Shown here: piece after piece, positions 9,636 through 19,916 of the stretch
Layout: every line of letters starts with the position of its first letter
How positions within the stretch are numbered: the stretch's first letter is position 1
Origin: Gracilaria domingensis
Taxonomy: Eukaryota; Rhodophyta; Florideophyceae; Gracilariales; Gracilariaceae
Assembly (NCBI GenBank): GCA_022539475.1
Contig: VCMS01000034.1
Location: forward strand, 1-64,000
Length of the DNA: 64,000 bases
Direction of reading: 5' to 3'
Made by a program: the position numbers and the translations under genes
Notes under the pieces: generated by a model
Database searches by the model: none
What the model was told of the DNA's origin: nothing
Seen by the model: the letters and a program-made list of their open reading frames with translations, nothing else

Positions 9636-10540
9636 TCAAAGCTGCGGGAATGGGGAGGGTGATAACTTTTCCTTAACAACGTTGACGTAGTTTGTATGAA
9701 AAGGAGCGGGGTCACCGCCTACGATGTTTCTTTCTTGGCGGGAAAAGTCGTAGAAGTACGCGTTCCTAAACTGAAAGTCGGAGAAAGAAGTAGAAAAGCC
9801 AACGAGAGTTTTCCCATATGCAAGAAGTCGCCCAACGGTCTCTTCCAGGTGGAAAGTAGTACCTGTCTTAAGCGAAACTATCTTCAACAGCTCTTTCATT
9901 ATTGTGAGCACAACCGTACTGCACTCCGTAGCGACTACGTCCATAGGACTGAAACCTCTTGAGGCCCCGACGATGTTGAACGCTGATAGCCACACGAGCT
10001 TCTCATAATAGCTTACGAGAAATGTGTCTTCGTCGACAACCGCGCAAGTGAGACCCATAGATCTAAACCTGTTTGCAACGTTGGAGGCCCACTTTCCTGT
10101 TGCGACAGTGAGACCATCCGGACTTTGAGGAGTGACACCATCCTGCGGAGCTGAGCGGTTCTTGAGGGGATACCAAGGTATAGGACTACTTTTGAACATT
10201 TTTCCACACCGAGCTTCGAAAGCAATGGTACGATATCTCCATTCTGGAAGAAAAAGAGATTCTCTCTGAGCGAATAAGGGCAAGCCTGAATTACGGTCTC
10301 CAGGGTGTTCGTTCTTCCACGAACTAGTATCGGTACATCAGAAAGATGAGAGGTAGCAGCCATGCTGCAGTATTTTTCTGCGGAAATGACCATATCTTGT
10401 TCGTTCGCCAGCATGGTACCTATACGCCCCCTTCCAAAAATAACGGCCCGACTCCTTCGCGTGGGAGATGAGGCCTGAGGGACGTCAGAGTATCTGGGAC
10501 TCGGAGGCGGAGTCCGAGGCATGTCGGACTGGGAGTTCAT
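9636..10540 (-). pseudogene. ketopantoate-reductase-like (ApbA/PanE family) gene with a frame change
   Basis: The probable start is the ATG at 10540, after a short Ser/Pro-rich leader. A Rossmann nucleotide-binding motif appears early (VIFGRGRIGTMLA, G-x-G-x-x-G). In the middle 'LFFFQNGDIVPLL' and 'KVVLYLGIPS' resemble the strand and loop over the active site of ketopantoate reductases. Coding similarity then switches frame near 10150-10165 and continues as 'DGLTVATGKWASNVANRFRS', 'YYEKLVWLSAFNIVGASRG' and a helical C-terminus ending at 9636. The family reduces 2-dehydropantoate with NADPH on the way to pantothenate, but many eukaryotic relatives have unknown substrates. A single frame change makes this a probable pseudogene or a sequence error. 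Confidence 0.45.
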
Positions 10541-10994
10541 TGCAAGTGTTCGATTGTTTTTGTGTGACGATAAAAAGGGAAGATGGGGCGGAGAACTGCT
10601 GGGGTAAAGAGTGATAATTAAGTACAAACGGCTGGGAAGCGCAGAACGGGAACATGGTTCACCTTGTGAAAGTGAGCGAAATGTATGATATGTGATTGTA
10701 CTGAATGAATGATAAAGCTTGTATGAGACGACATGCCACAAAGTGTGGTGATGTTTTATGAAAAGTAGGTGGAAGAGTAGAAAGTGTACAATGAATGAAA
10801 CTGATTTCGAACCAGAGTTGTAAAGTACGAGTTACGGGGAGCTTGAATACAGGATGAAAGGAGCCTTTTTGGCTTCATAAATGACGTGAACGGGTTCTAT
10901 AGCTTCACTCGGATTGACATAATCTTCTTTTTTATTGAGGTATAAAAGGGGGGTATGTCTGGGAGGGACGGGTTTGGCGTTACTGAAGTTATCG
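10541..10994. other. intergenic between divergent genes
   Basis: The spacer between the minus-strand reductase-like gene and the plus-strand epimerase pseudogene. It presumably contained both promoters. A TATAAAAG-like sequence lies at about 10940, some 55 bp before the epimerase ATG. Confidence 0.35.
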
Positions 10995-11702
10995 ATGTTC
11001 AGTACGGATTCTCGTTTAATTATAGCGCCATCAATTTTGGCTTAAGACTTTGCTCGCCTTTCAGGTGAATCGAGTGCAATGGAAGAGGCTGCAGCGAAGT
11101 AGCTGCATATAGATGTAATGGATGGTCATTTTGTGGCGAACCTTACTGTTGAACCGCCTGTTGTTAAAGCGTTGCGGAGGCATAAGAAATTGTTTTTGGA
11201 CTGTCATCTGATGGTATCAGATTCTGGGCGATGGATAAAAGACTTTGCAGAAGCAGGCGCAGACGGAGTCACATTTCATATCGAGAGTGTGGCGAAGGGA
11301 CTAGAAAAGTGCGAGGTACCAACTGAGGAGGAGAACGTGGTGTTGAAGGAATTATGTAACCGAATTAAAAGGATGGGAATGCAGATTGGAGCTGCGTTGC
11401 ACCCGAATACGTCTATAAAGGTCGTAAAAGCACTTATGAAGGAATGAGTTGTAGACATGTTATTGTTGATGACGGTGGAGCCAGGGTTTGGAGGACAAGC
11501 GTTTATGGATGGTGTTCTGGATAAGGTGCGACATGCAAGGGAGTTGTACCCAAGAATAGGGATACAGGTGGATGGGGGTATTGGACTGAGTACTGTGAAA
11601 GGAGTAGTGAAGGCCGGTGCAAACATTTTAGTTGCAGGATCTGCCATCTTTGGCTCGAATAAGCCAGATCATGTCATAGCTGGTTTTCGAAAGGTTGGTT
11701 AG
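10995..11702 (+). pseudogene. rpe: ribulose-phosphate 3-epimerase pseudogene with three in-frame stops
   Basis: One frame of 235 codons, the usual size of a cytosolic RPE, runs from the ATG at 10995 to TAG at 11700-11702. It contains three internal stops: TAA in the APSILA-x-DFA motif, TAG in the stretch before LHIDVMDGHF, and TGA before [16 protein letters not shown]. No frame change is seen. The expected metal and catalytic residues remain: His and Asp in LHIDVMDGH, His in DCHLMV, Asp in QVDGGI. RPE interconverts ribulose-5-phosphate and xylulose-5-phosphate in the pentose phosphate and Calvin cycles. This copy cannot make full-length protein without readthrough, so a functional copy presumably lies elsewhere. 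Confidence 0.9.
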
Positions 11703-11795
11703 AGATAGTAGCATAAAATTATTGTTTATTACATTGTTACCTTTACGTGTTATCGCGACTCTATTCTCCGTCTCTATTGGAGATGTATTTTTCTA
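11703..11795. other. short spacer after the epimerase relic
   Basis: Nothing recognised. It is AT-rich sequence leading into the tandem repeat. Confidence 0.3.
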
Positions 11796-12115
11796 GTGTC
11801 ACAACCGGGAAAGGATGTGAGAGAACCTCATTATATCCCCAGTGGATGTTGAGAGGGAGGATGAACTACTCTACGTGCTATCATTGTTACCCATCCGGTG
11901 TCGAGTGGTGACATATTCTTTTTTTGGCACAACCCACACAGGATGTGACAGAAGAAAAAGATGCTCCCAGTGGAGACGGAGGGTGAACTACTGTAAGTAC
12001 AATCACTACTCCCCAGCTTGCCTCCACTGGGGACATCTTCCTGTTTTGCCCACAACCACCGAGTGAGGTTATGGCGGAAGAGAAAAATATCCCCGATGGA
12101 GGCGAGGTGGGTGGG
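11796..12115 (+). repeat. three imperfect tandem repeat units of about 120-130 bp
   Basis: Units begin near 11800, 11930 and 12051. Each has a CACAACC start, a GGATGTGA-like element, then a purine-rich stretch with CAGTGGA, and in the first two also GGTGAACTACT or GATGAACTACT. The spacing is about 130 and 121 bp. The repeats lie upstream of the frame starting at 12344. Confidence 0.75.
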
Positions 12116-12343
12116 GACTATGTGAGCGCGAAAGAGGGAACAGAGGGGTGGCGCTTAAATAGTGGAATGTGCGGAGAGGTACAGTAGATGTTTTGGCGGG
12201 AAATGAGATGAGGGAAACAGGGACAATCATAGTGATGGATATAGCCCGTGTGGTTGGACAGTGGGGGTGGCAAGCACAGCTTAACTCGATTGCACTGTAT
12301 CGCAGAGAAAACTTCGATGCAACTACTACTTCTTCTTCTGAAG

Positions 12344-13267
12344 ATGTCGAACGGATACGTGAAGGATGAGGAGCTGTTGGTGCTGTTGGAGGGGAAGGAG
12401 GTGCCGCCGAAGCCGTCACCAAAGCGGGAAGAAGACGTGATTACGGCGGCTGGTCGGATGTGGCAGAAGAAGGAAGTGGCCGAGGAAGGAAAGAAGTGTG
12501 AGGCGATGAGAGGGGATGGTGATGAGGTGGAGACGGGTGTAGAATTGGAGGTGGAGGGGGTCGCAATGGACAGAAGAGGTGCGGTGCATCTGAGTCAGTT
12601 AGAGGTTGGAGACCAGGTAGAGAGTGGGGGCGGAGAGGGTGACAGGGAGATGCGGTTTGTGGGGGAGATGAGGGCGAGGGTGGGGATGTTGGGGTTGGTG
12701 ATGAAGGAGCGACTGGACAATGGCATTGTGGAGATTGTAACGGAAAGGCAGGGCGTGGTGCTGAGTGGGGGTGGTAGTGGTGTTTCGGTTAAGGCGATTT
12801 GGAGCCTGCGGAATTCGTTGTCGGTATTGGGAGTGAAGATGAGGAATCATGTGTATGGGATAGTGGAGTGTGTGGGAAGGGAGGTTGGAGAGTTGCGGGA
12901 GGAGAATACGGTTCTGAACGAGAGGTTGGACGTGCTGGAGAAGGCGATGAAGGAGCTGGGCAAGAGGCAACGATTGGTGGAAGAGAAGACGGTGAAAGAA
13001 GGTGTGGAGGGAAAGACGGAAAGTGCGAGAAGGGTGGCGGTGCAGAAGGGGTCCCCTGTGACACCGAAGACAAAAAGTGGTGGGGTTGGGGATGGGAAGA
13101 GCCGTCTGAAGAAGAAGCGTAAGGAGATGAAGAAGGTGGTGGAGGAGGTGCCGCGGGAGGGAGTCGGAGCTCCAGTGATGACTGGGTTTAGGAGTGCGGC
13201 GGAGGTAGCGCGGACTGCGAAGGGGATTATGAGGGGACAGGAGGAGAGAAGGATCGGAGGGATTTGA
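12344..13267 (+). CDS. hypothetical coiled-coil protein
   Basis: 307 codons are open from the ATG at 12344; an upstream in-frame extension to 12248 looks non-coding. The first 100 residues are charged and low in complexity. A middle part (about 120-190) is rich in hydrophobic heptads with 'GEMRARVGMLGLVMKERLDN'. A clear heptad coiled coil follows (about 190-235, 'LREENTVLNERLDVLEKAMK'), and then a Lys-rich tail with KKKRKEMKK, a possible nuclear signal. The DNA is extremely purine-rich on this strand, so part of the open frame may be compositional. Coding-like pieces in other frames continue to about 13550, so the gene may be a broken 5' portion. No function is assigned. Confidence 0.4.
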   Translation: MSNGYVKDEELLVLLEGKEVPPKPSPKREEDVITAAGRMWQKKEVAEEGKKCEAMRGDGDEVETGVELEVEGVAMDRRGAVHLSQLEVGDQVESGGGEGDREMRFVGEMRARVGMLGLVMKERLDNGIVEIVTERQGVVLSGGGSGVSVKAIWSLRNSLSVLGVKMRNHVYGIVECVGREVGELREENTVLNERLDVLEKAMKELGKRQRLVEEKTVKEGVEGKTESARRVAVQKGSPVTPKTKSGGVGDGKSRLKKKRKEMKKVVEEVPREGVGAPVMTGFRSAAEVARTAKGIMRGQEERRIGGI

Positions 13268-13754
13268 AGCCGTTTTTAGGCGAGGCGGGTATACGAGAAT
13301 GGGGAAAGTTGCCCACCTGACTTCTACGAAATGACGTTTGCGGAGACGGAGAGGGAGGATGCGAACGCGTGATGGACAAAAAATGGGTAAAGAATGGGGA
13401 TGGTGTGGACTGGGAAGAAGTGATGGGATGATTGAGGTGGGATGAGTTGCGATTGGCATTGCAACATGAGAGAAAATGGAAACGCAAACTAGCACGAGCA
13501 CTGTTTCGAGAGAGGGTCGCGGAAAAGAGTGAATGGGGTGGCGCGGCGAAGTAGAACCTCTACAAAAACTAGGAGACCCAAGAACTAAACTGCGCGAAAT
13601 GGAATTTAATATTCCAAAATTTCTTAAATTTTTGAGTGCCAGCTTCTGCCACCCCCTCGCGCGCCCCAAATAGCCCCAAAACTAGCTTAGTTTCCAAAGC
13701 GAACAGACTATATTCCACTTTGCATAACACAGACGCCCGATGCATCGTCGCCAC
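13268..13754. other. possible degraded continuation of the coiled-coil gene
   Basis: Short stretches with protein-like composition occur in different frames (for example PPDFYEMTFAETERED near 13315-13360, and LRLALQHERKWKRKLARAL near 13450-13510), split by stops. They could be a decayed 3' part of the preceding gene. Nothing else is seen. Confidence 0.25.
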
Positions 13755-14235
13755 AGCAGACACAACAGGCTCCTGCAGAGGTTGTATTCGATATCACTCC
13801 GCTCGCCACTCACAAGATTGACGCTCCGAAACCGAGGGCTGTTTCCAATGGCGACGAGCTTCATGAGTATTTTCGAACCATGTAGCGCATGCGCCGCACG
13901 GAGATGGAATCAGATGCGCTCTACATCCGTCAAATGGTACACGGCTTCTGTCATCTCTACAATAGACAAGAAGCTGCGGCTGTTGGTATCAAGGCCGCAA
14001 TTACATTTGACGACTGCCGTATCACCGGGTAGCGCAATCATTGCCTACAGCTCACGAGGGGTGGGACCGTTGAGTCCATACTCTCAGAACTCACAGGAAG
14101 GGTTAACGAATGTTCCAGGGGTTTCTGAGAGCTGGCGCCGGGCACGTTGGCACGTTCATACTGGGTGCGGAGACGGCGAACAGAGCGACCGTTGCTAGAA
14201 ATATCCTTCTTGTACTTCAGGAAGTATTCCTCCTA
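13755..14235 (+). pseudogene. pyruvate dehydrogenase E1 alpha fragment
   Basis: In the frame of position 13781, residues read 'FDITPLATHKIDAPK' and 'DELHEYFRTM', then after a TAG (13883-13885) 'RMRRTEMESDALYIRQM', 'VHGFCHLYNRQEAAAVGIKA' and 'DDCRITG'. After a second TAG (14030-14032) comes 'RNHCLQLTRGGTVESILSEL'. This is the N-terminal third of the E1 alpha subunit of pyruvate dehydrogenase, including the G-F-C-H-L-Y segment near the thiamine-diphosphate site. The match fades after about 14120 and the rest of the gene is missing; the hAT element starts next to it. It is a dead, truncated copy. Confidence 0.75.
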
Positions 14236-14242
14236 AACTCGT

Positions 14243-17128
14243 TTATAAAGCTGTGAGCATGCGGTTGTTGCAATCTTCACCTCTAAAATGTGTATCCCCC
14301 GCAGTCCTTTGGTCTCTGCCCAAGCTTCGAATGTCCCATCTGCGCCAAGCTAATGGAGTGCGTCGAAGCCAGTAAACCTCATATGAACTCGGTGGTAAAA
14401 CCGTTGTGGAAAGACATCTGCGCTGTTTCTCAACTCCATCGGGAGCTATTGGTGGTGACTTGCTCCACGGCTTATTCAAAAGACAGCGCGTAACGCCCGC
14501 GTCCGGAAGTTCCGTGCTGTCACCTTCTACGTGGGAATAATGCGCTTCAATAATAACGTCGTTGATGGCCTCCTCACCGTTTTTCTCGTCATTACCGATG
14601 TCCAGGATCAAGTCCATATCGAAATACGACACAACATTCTGGGCGGAGCTTGAAGCGGCCGTCTCTTCCTCGATTTGCGCGTTCTCTTCACTTTGGAGAG
14701 CATTGGTAAAAGAAGCTGGTTTGTTCCTACTACGCACTTTTTGCGAGGTGAATGTGGCGTTAAAGGCACAAAATATCATCTTCTCTTCTTTGAGAGGATG
14801 AAGACGGTTGCGCGACGAAGTACGAATTCTGCCTTGGAGGCTAAAGCTTCGCTCCAAGCTGGAGGAAGAGGAGCTCCGGGATAGTATACGGAGGGCAAAG
14901 TACTTTAGAAAAGGACTCTCTTTAAACTGCATCCAGTATACAACAGGTATATTCTGGAAAGCCATCAGCGCCTCTCTTTGCGTAGGATTCCCCGCCTGCG
15001 ATTTCCACTGCAACCGATTGAAAGAAAACTTCTCGGATAAGCTGTGTACTGCTCCATCTAATCCTCCGGGGCTCGGTAGCTTTTGTGTAGGAGGAAACAC
15101 CCCTGATTTTACAAACGTTCATATGTGTTTCACTATTTCAGAGGTGTATTGCGTGAAATCCTCGTCCAAACTACGCGAATCCAAGAAGTAACCCACAAAA
15201 TGAATCGATGTCAGAAGCGGTATCTTCCGGGTCCCCTCGCGCAATCTTCCATGAAATACTCCTATTATCCCTTCCTGTCGTGCTCCAGTGAAAAATGGCG
15301 TCACGGGCAAGGTTTGAAGTTGTTGCTGTAGTTGTTTCGTCACGGGGTATACATCAGATACCAGTGAATCATCGTCGTCGAAAATTCGGAGATACCGCCG
15401 CATAATACGTAGTACATAGTAGATATCGAAGCACTTCTCAAACAAAGAATTGTCACGTACTGTGGCTTCAAATCGTTCACGCTTTTGGGAATTCCTACCC
15501 CCATACAAGCTCTTCGCAAAGTCATTGCAGTCCACCAATGATTGAAACGCAGCCCTGTCTCGAATGAATGAGTGCAGCATCCCTTCGGCGCTTGCAAAGC
15601 GGGTTGTTGCCATTCTAATCCGCAGAAAAGCAGTTCTCACTGGCGTAACTCCTCCGTACATATCCAATCCCTATTAGATGTCGTGTATCCAGCGTTTCGC
15701 AGACCATTATTGTGCTGCTCCTTCAGTTGTTTGAACCTGAAGTACATTTTCGAATGCTTTTGCAGATCACTGACTACTCCCGATACAGTGTCCAGAATGT
15801 CTGCAACCCACCGAAGCTCCCCAACGTCCCGCATTAACAAATATGCGACGTGCGTCTGATCGTGGCTTGGAATCAAATGATCACGTCTAGCTGCCAGTTC
15901 CTCCTTCGCCTTCACGCACGAACTAGTATTATCGCTCACAACGCGGCTTACCCCTGTAATCTCCCCAAACTCTTGAAACGCAGAGTCTACAATGTTTGCA
16001 TAATGCGCAGCCTCACAACTCGTAGAGCCAGTATATATGGAGCGCAGAATGTAGGTTATACGCGATCGATGCATTCCTGTTATTGTCAACAAGACATTAA
16101 CAACGTTTTTGGAACTCGAGTCCCTCCACCCATCAAAAATGAGTGTTCCGTAGGTTCGACGCAGGGATGACGCAATCGCGCACTTGACAAAGCTCCTTTG
16201 CTTTTCGTAGTATCCGTCGATATTCTTCCGTGCCATGCGAGAAAGAGTGGGAAAATGAGTTGTAAAACGCGGGTTTAACAACTTACCGATTTCGAAGAGC
16301 TGGTTCTGGTCCTCTCGGCGACCAAAAAATCGTAAACGGAAGAAACTTGTGAACAAGTAAGTTAGTAAAAAGGTCATAAAGTTGTGATACCTTTCTGCTG
16401 AACTCTTGAGGTGTCTCTGTAGCTTCTGATCTTTGCAAATTCGGTTTTGTCACACCTTCTGAAGGTAGATAACGCTTCGATTCACGATTGGAATCGTAGT
16501 CCAATACGCGCTTGGCTGTGGTAAGTGGGACATCAAAACAGTCCGAATATGTCCCTAGTTTCTGGTAAGCTTTTCGCAGTGACGGAGACTTTAGCAAACG
16601 ATGCATGGTATTTGGGGAGGTAAAATCGCACTGCAGGAGATGGTTACCAAGTTGTGTCCCATTTTGTGTGACGGCTTTCGTTTGCCAACCACATCCATTA
16701 CAGGTTGTGTAGACATTCACGGACGGAGAGACCACAGAACTGTCTGGTTGCAACGAAAAACATTCTATGGGCCACCAGCTTTTTTTACGCCCCAATTTTC
16801 GGGACATTGAACATGTTGTTTGGTGGACCGAATTCTCTCGCTGGTTCGACATGAGTGGATTACATAAGAGAAAGTTTGTGCAGAAGCGTCTTGCAGCGAT
16901 GAGGAAGTCGGAGCTTTCCTTAAATCGGTACGGCAGGTGGACCTCGGTAAGCGGCTTTAAAATGGTAGAGGAGCATGGAAAATAGAATGAACAACTGGAA
17001 CAGAGTAGGCAAGGCAAATTGGGACATGAATAAGAATCCAGATTGACGGTGGCGGGCGCACTGATTCCACTGAATTGGCCACTGGCAGTGCCAGTCTCGT
17101 GAGTTGAGCCGCCGGAGCAATGCCTCAT
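14243..17128 (-). mobile_element. hAT-superfamily DNA transposon, transposase interrupted
   Basis: The transposase reads on the minus strand. A BED-type zinc finger (CNGCGWQTKA...HLLQC, 16,600-16,700) follows probable starts at 16,852 or 16,807. A DUF659-like catalytic region (IFDGWRDSSSKNV, about 16,130; VVSDNTSSCVKA; 'DQTHVAYLLMRD') runs on to about 15,670. The hAT C-terminal dimerisation domain is seen in 'FALRILSRSSSSSSLERSFS' and 'RTSSRNRLHPL' near 14,800-14,900. There are two frame changes (near 16,340 and near 15,670) and one in-frame TGA at 15,119-15,121, so this copy is inactive. I could not find convincing terminal inverted repeats or an 8-bp target duplication, so the ends are coding limits only. 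Confidence 0.75.
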
Positions 17129-17518
17129 CTAATATACTCTAATTTGAATTCTCGTGGCGCGTATTGGAACGTAAATTTGCATGCGAGGCATCCAGGCGGT
17201 TGAGGACGACAGTGAAATCTGCGGCCCTGACCGCCCCGTACAGGTTAATGATTGGCGCCCGCTGCCAAGCTGCTACTGACTGACAATGCCTGCCTGGCAT
17301 GCCGCCTATTACACGTACTTTTGGTACCACTTGGATTGTAAGAGCAGTCGACGACTTCGAATAGGGCTCGCTATTCAAAGCAAAGTCACCATTTCATATT
17401 ACACGTTGAATAATGTTGCGCGTGGGCGTGACAGCCTCATCCTCATGTCGGATGCCAAGCACGCCTCAAAAATTTTCTCTAAGGCCAATAAATTTAATGA
17501 GATGGTGTTTCGCTGGTT
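17129..17518. other. spacer between the hAT element and the first LTR
   Basis: No gene is recognised. It probably includes the 5' end of the hAT element and old flanking DNA. Confidence 0.35.
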
Positions 17519-18358
17519 TGGTCATGCACGGATACACAAGATCATCGGCTGTTAGCCAAATTGGCACATGATATATGACGAGATAGGATCAAACCGACAA
17601 AATGTCAAACATAAGCAACACCCGAAGAAAACCTGGGCAATCAACAAATCAGATCAACAACAACCAACCACCGACCTACATAACGGAGAACCGTAGGTCC
17701 ACATCACTACATGCAATGGATAGTGAGCAGCACTAGGGTATTTACGACTAGACGGTGAGCCAGTTACAACTTAGGGTATACGAAATACAAGAGTTGTAGA
17801 TATAAAACCCCGATTTCGAGGCTTTGCAGCCAACTGAACTCGGGCATACCACTTCCCCTCTCACGAAGACCCCCCAACCCTCTCTCGTCCCTTTCCTATC
17901 TGTCGTCGACACTCTCCTTTGGCATCCCCACCTCCCTTTAGCACCGTCTGTGCTTCTCTGCCATCATCCTTTTCGCCCCACTATTCTTTCTCCCTACGGG
18001 CGGTCGGGTCTCCCGCCCCACTTTCTAAAGTTGTAGTGTGTTGCCCTCTGTTTGGCTCGTGTGCACACTGCGACGGTTTTACGGGTATCGAGGCCCTTTT
18101 GCTACCCTAGGACGTGAATCGTGCGGTACATCTACTAGCCACTTGGCCTGCGTCTCTGTCGTCGGTTGTTGGTTTCGACGTGAACATTGAGAAAGGCGTT
18201 GTTGCTCCAGTTCTATTGTTCGGCTGTTGCGTTTATCGCTGAGCTCCCGTATTATCTTTCATCGTTTAGTCTGGTACTCTCGGACGTTTCTTGTGTTGCT
18301 TCCTTGGGTTTGTCACCACCCGCGCCGTTCCGTCTGATTACGAAAAATGGTGTCCACA
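17519..18358 (+). repeat. 5' LTR of the outer Ty3/gypsy element
   Basis: 840 bp, begins TGGTCATG and ends TGTCCACA, so it has TG...CA ends. It is homologous over its whole length to 38,799-39,627. It is followed at once by TGGTACTCTCGAGGAG, a plausible primer binding site (complementary to a tRNA 3' CCA end). Confidence 0.85.
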
Positions 18359-19610
18359 TGGTACTCTCGAGGAGGGTCTGGTTCTCGAGATTCTGGTGTG
18401 ATTTCCTTCTATGTTTCTGCCGTCGACGTAACGAAATTTCTGTTTTACTTCGAGAATGTTGCTACCCCCCATGAAGAGGATAGTGTTTGGGCTATGAAGT
18501 TGCTCGGCTATCTTGAGGGCGAATCGTTTGACTTCTATTATGACAACTATGCTGTAAATGGCTCTCTTTCGATTGAAACGAAGGACTATCAGAAGGTGAA
18601 GCTCGCTTTGATCGAACGTTTCGGTGCAATCAAGGAACTGGCGGAGAGGATTCGTCAGGCAGTTTTGACACGTTTAGATAACGACACATTTGGATTACGT
18701 CGATCTGCTAGGCTCCTTGAAGAAGATGGACTCTTCCTTCGATCAGGCAGGTTTAACTCGAAAGCTAAGTTTCGGTTAATACGAAACGCCGTCATGGAGT
18801 TTGCAGATCTTGCGCAGTTTGTCATATTCCGTGGAGCAGATGACTTTGAATCCTTGATTGCTCTCGTGAAAGACTTTGTTGGCGGAAAGAAAGCTCTCGG
18901 GTCGTATGGTACCCTCAACGCTTTTCCACCGGCGAAGCATATTCTTCAACGTTCTAAGGAACCTGCTCGTCCAGGTCTGCTGGAGTCGAAAGTGGATCAG
19001 TTGGCTGACCAAATGGAACAGATGCACCTCCTAGTGAAGAAGACTCAGAACGCTGCGACTGGCACCGGACGTCAGGCTACGGAAAAAGTTTGTTTGTATT
19101 GCAGCCAACCCGGTCACTTTGCGGCACGTTTTGAGCTTAATCTACATCGAGGCACACGCTGTGGTACTTGTGGCAAGTTAGTTCACTCCGCTACTACGTG
19201 CTGGAAGAAGAATAACACCGATATTGTGCCAAAAGTTGCATTTGAAGATGTGAAATCCGAATCAGAGAGAGAGAAGTTGCTGAGTGAAAAACGAAGTTCC
19301 CAGAACACAAGCTGGAACCAAGTTTCAGTTGTAATTGCTGACCCTTCGGATGAAGAAGACTCTGTTTCTACCGCGAAAAGAGATGCAGAAAGGGGAGCCT
19401 GTGCCCAAGCAACCGCGAACTGGTCTTCTCTCAGGGATTTCCCAAGTGATGCTTCCCAAGTCTCGTAGTACGAAGACGACTCCCATCATAGCTAAAGGTC
19501 CTGTAAAGAACACATCTAAGACTCGAAAGGGCCCAGGAAAGAAGTCTAAGTCTAAGTCGAGAAGGGTGAGGATACAGGAACAGGTGGGTAAATACAATGT
19601 GTATGAATAA
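18359..19610 (+). mobile_element. gag region of the outer element
   Basis: Capsid-like helical region followed by a zinc knuckle of the CX2CX4HX4C kind (CLYCSQPGHF at about 19,090) with a second Cys cluster (CGTCGKLVHSATTC), typical of Ty3/gypsy nucleocapsids. Basic Lys-rich tail. Fossil. Confidence 0.7.
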
Positions 19611-19916
19611 TTGGCAAGAGTTACATCAGGAATCAATTCCGGATAGCTGGTCCGTTGCGATGCGGACGGGGCCAAAAAGAGTATTCGCAGGATTCTTGGT
19701 GGAGGTTTTTTGCCGAAGCATGTTAGCTACGCTCACACTCATTCTCTTCCACAAACCCTCAAAGTCGTGAATGTGGCTGTCTGCAGCACAAAACCACAGG
19801 CACTATTGGACTCCAGTGCCATTCAAAACCAAATTTCTATTGCATTATGTCATCAATTTTCAATTGAGATGAAGACTTAAAGCCGAAAAATAGTTGTTGC
19901 CGATGGGACGAAATCT

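Noticed and set aside
12599-13669. Long minus-strand open frame (356 codons) opposite the coiled-coil gene
   Set aside because: Extremely Pro/His/Leu/Ser-rich, explained as the shadow of a purine-rich plus strand.
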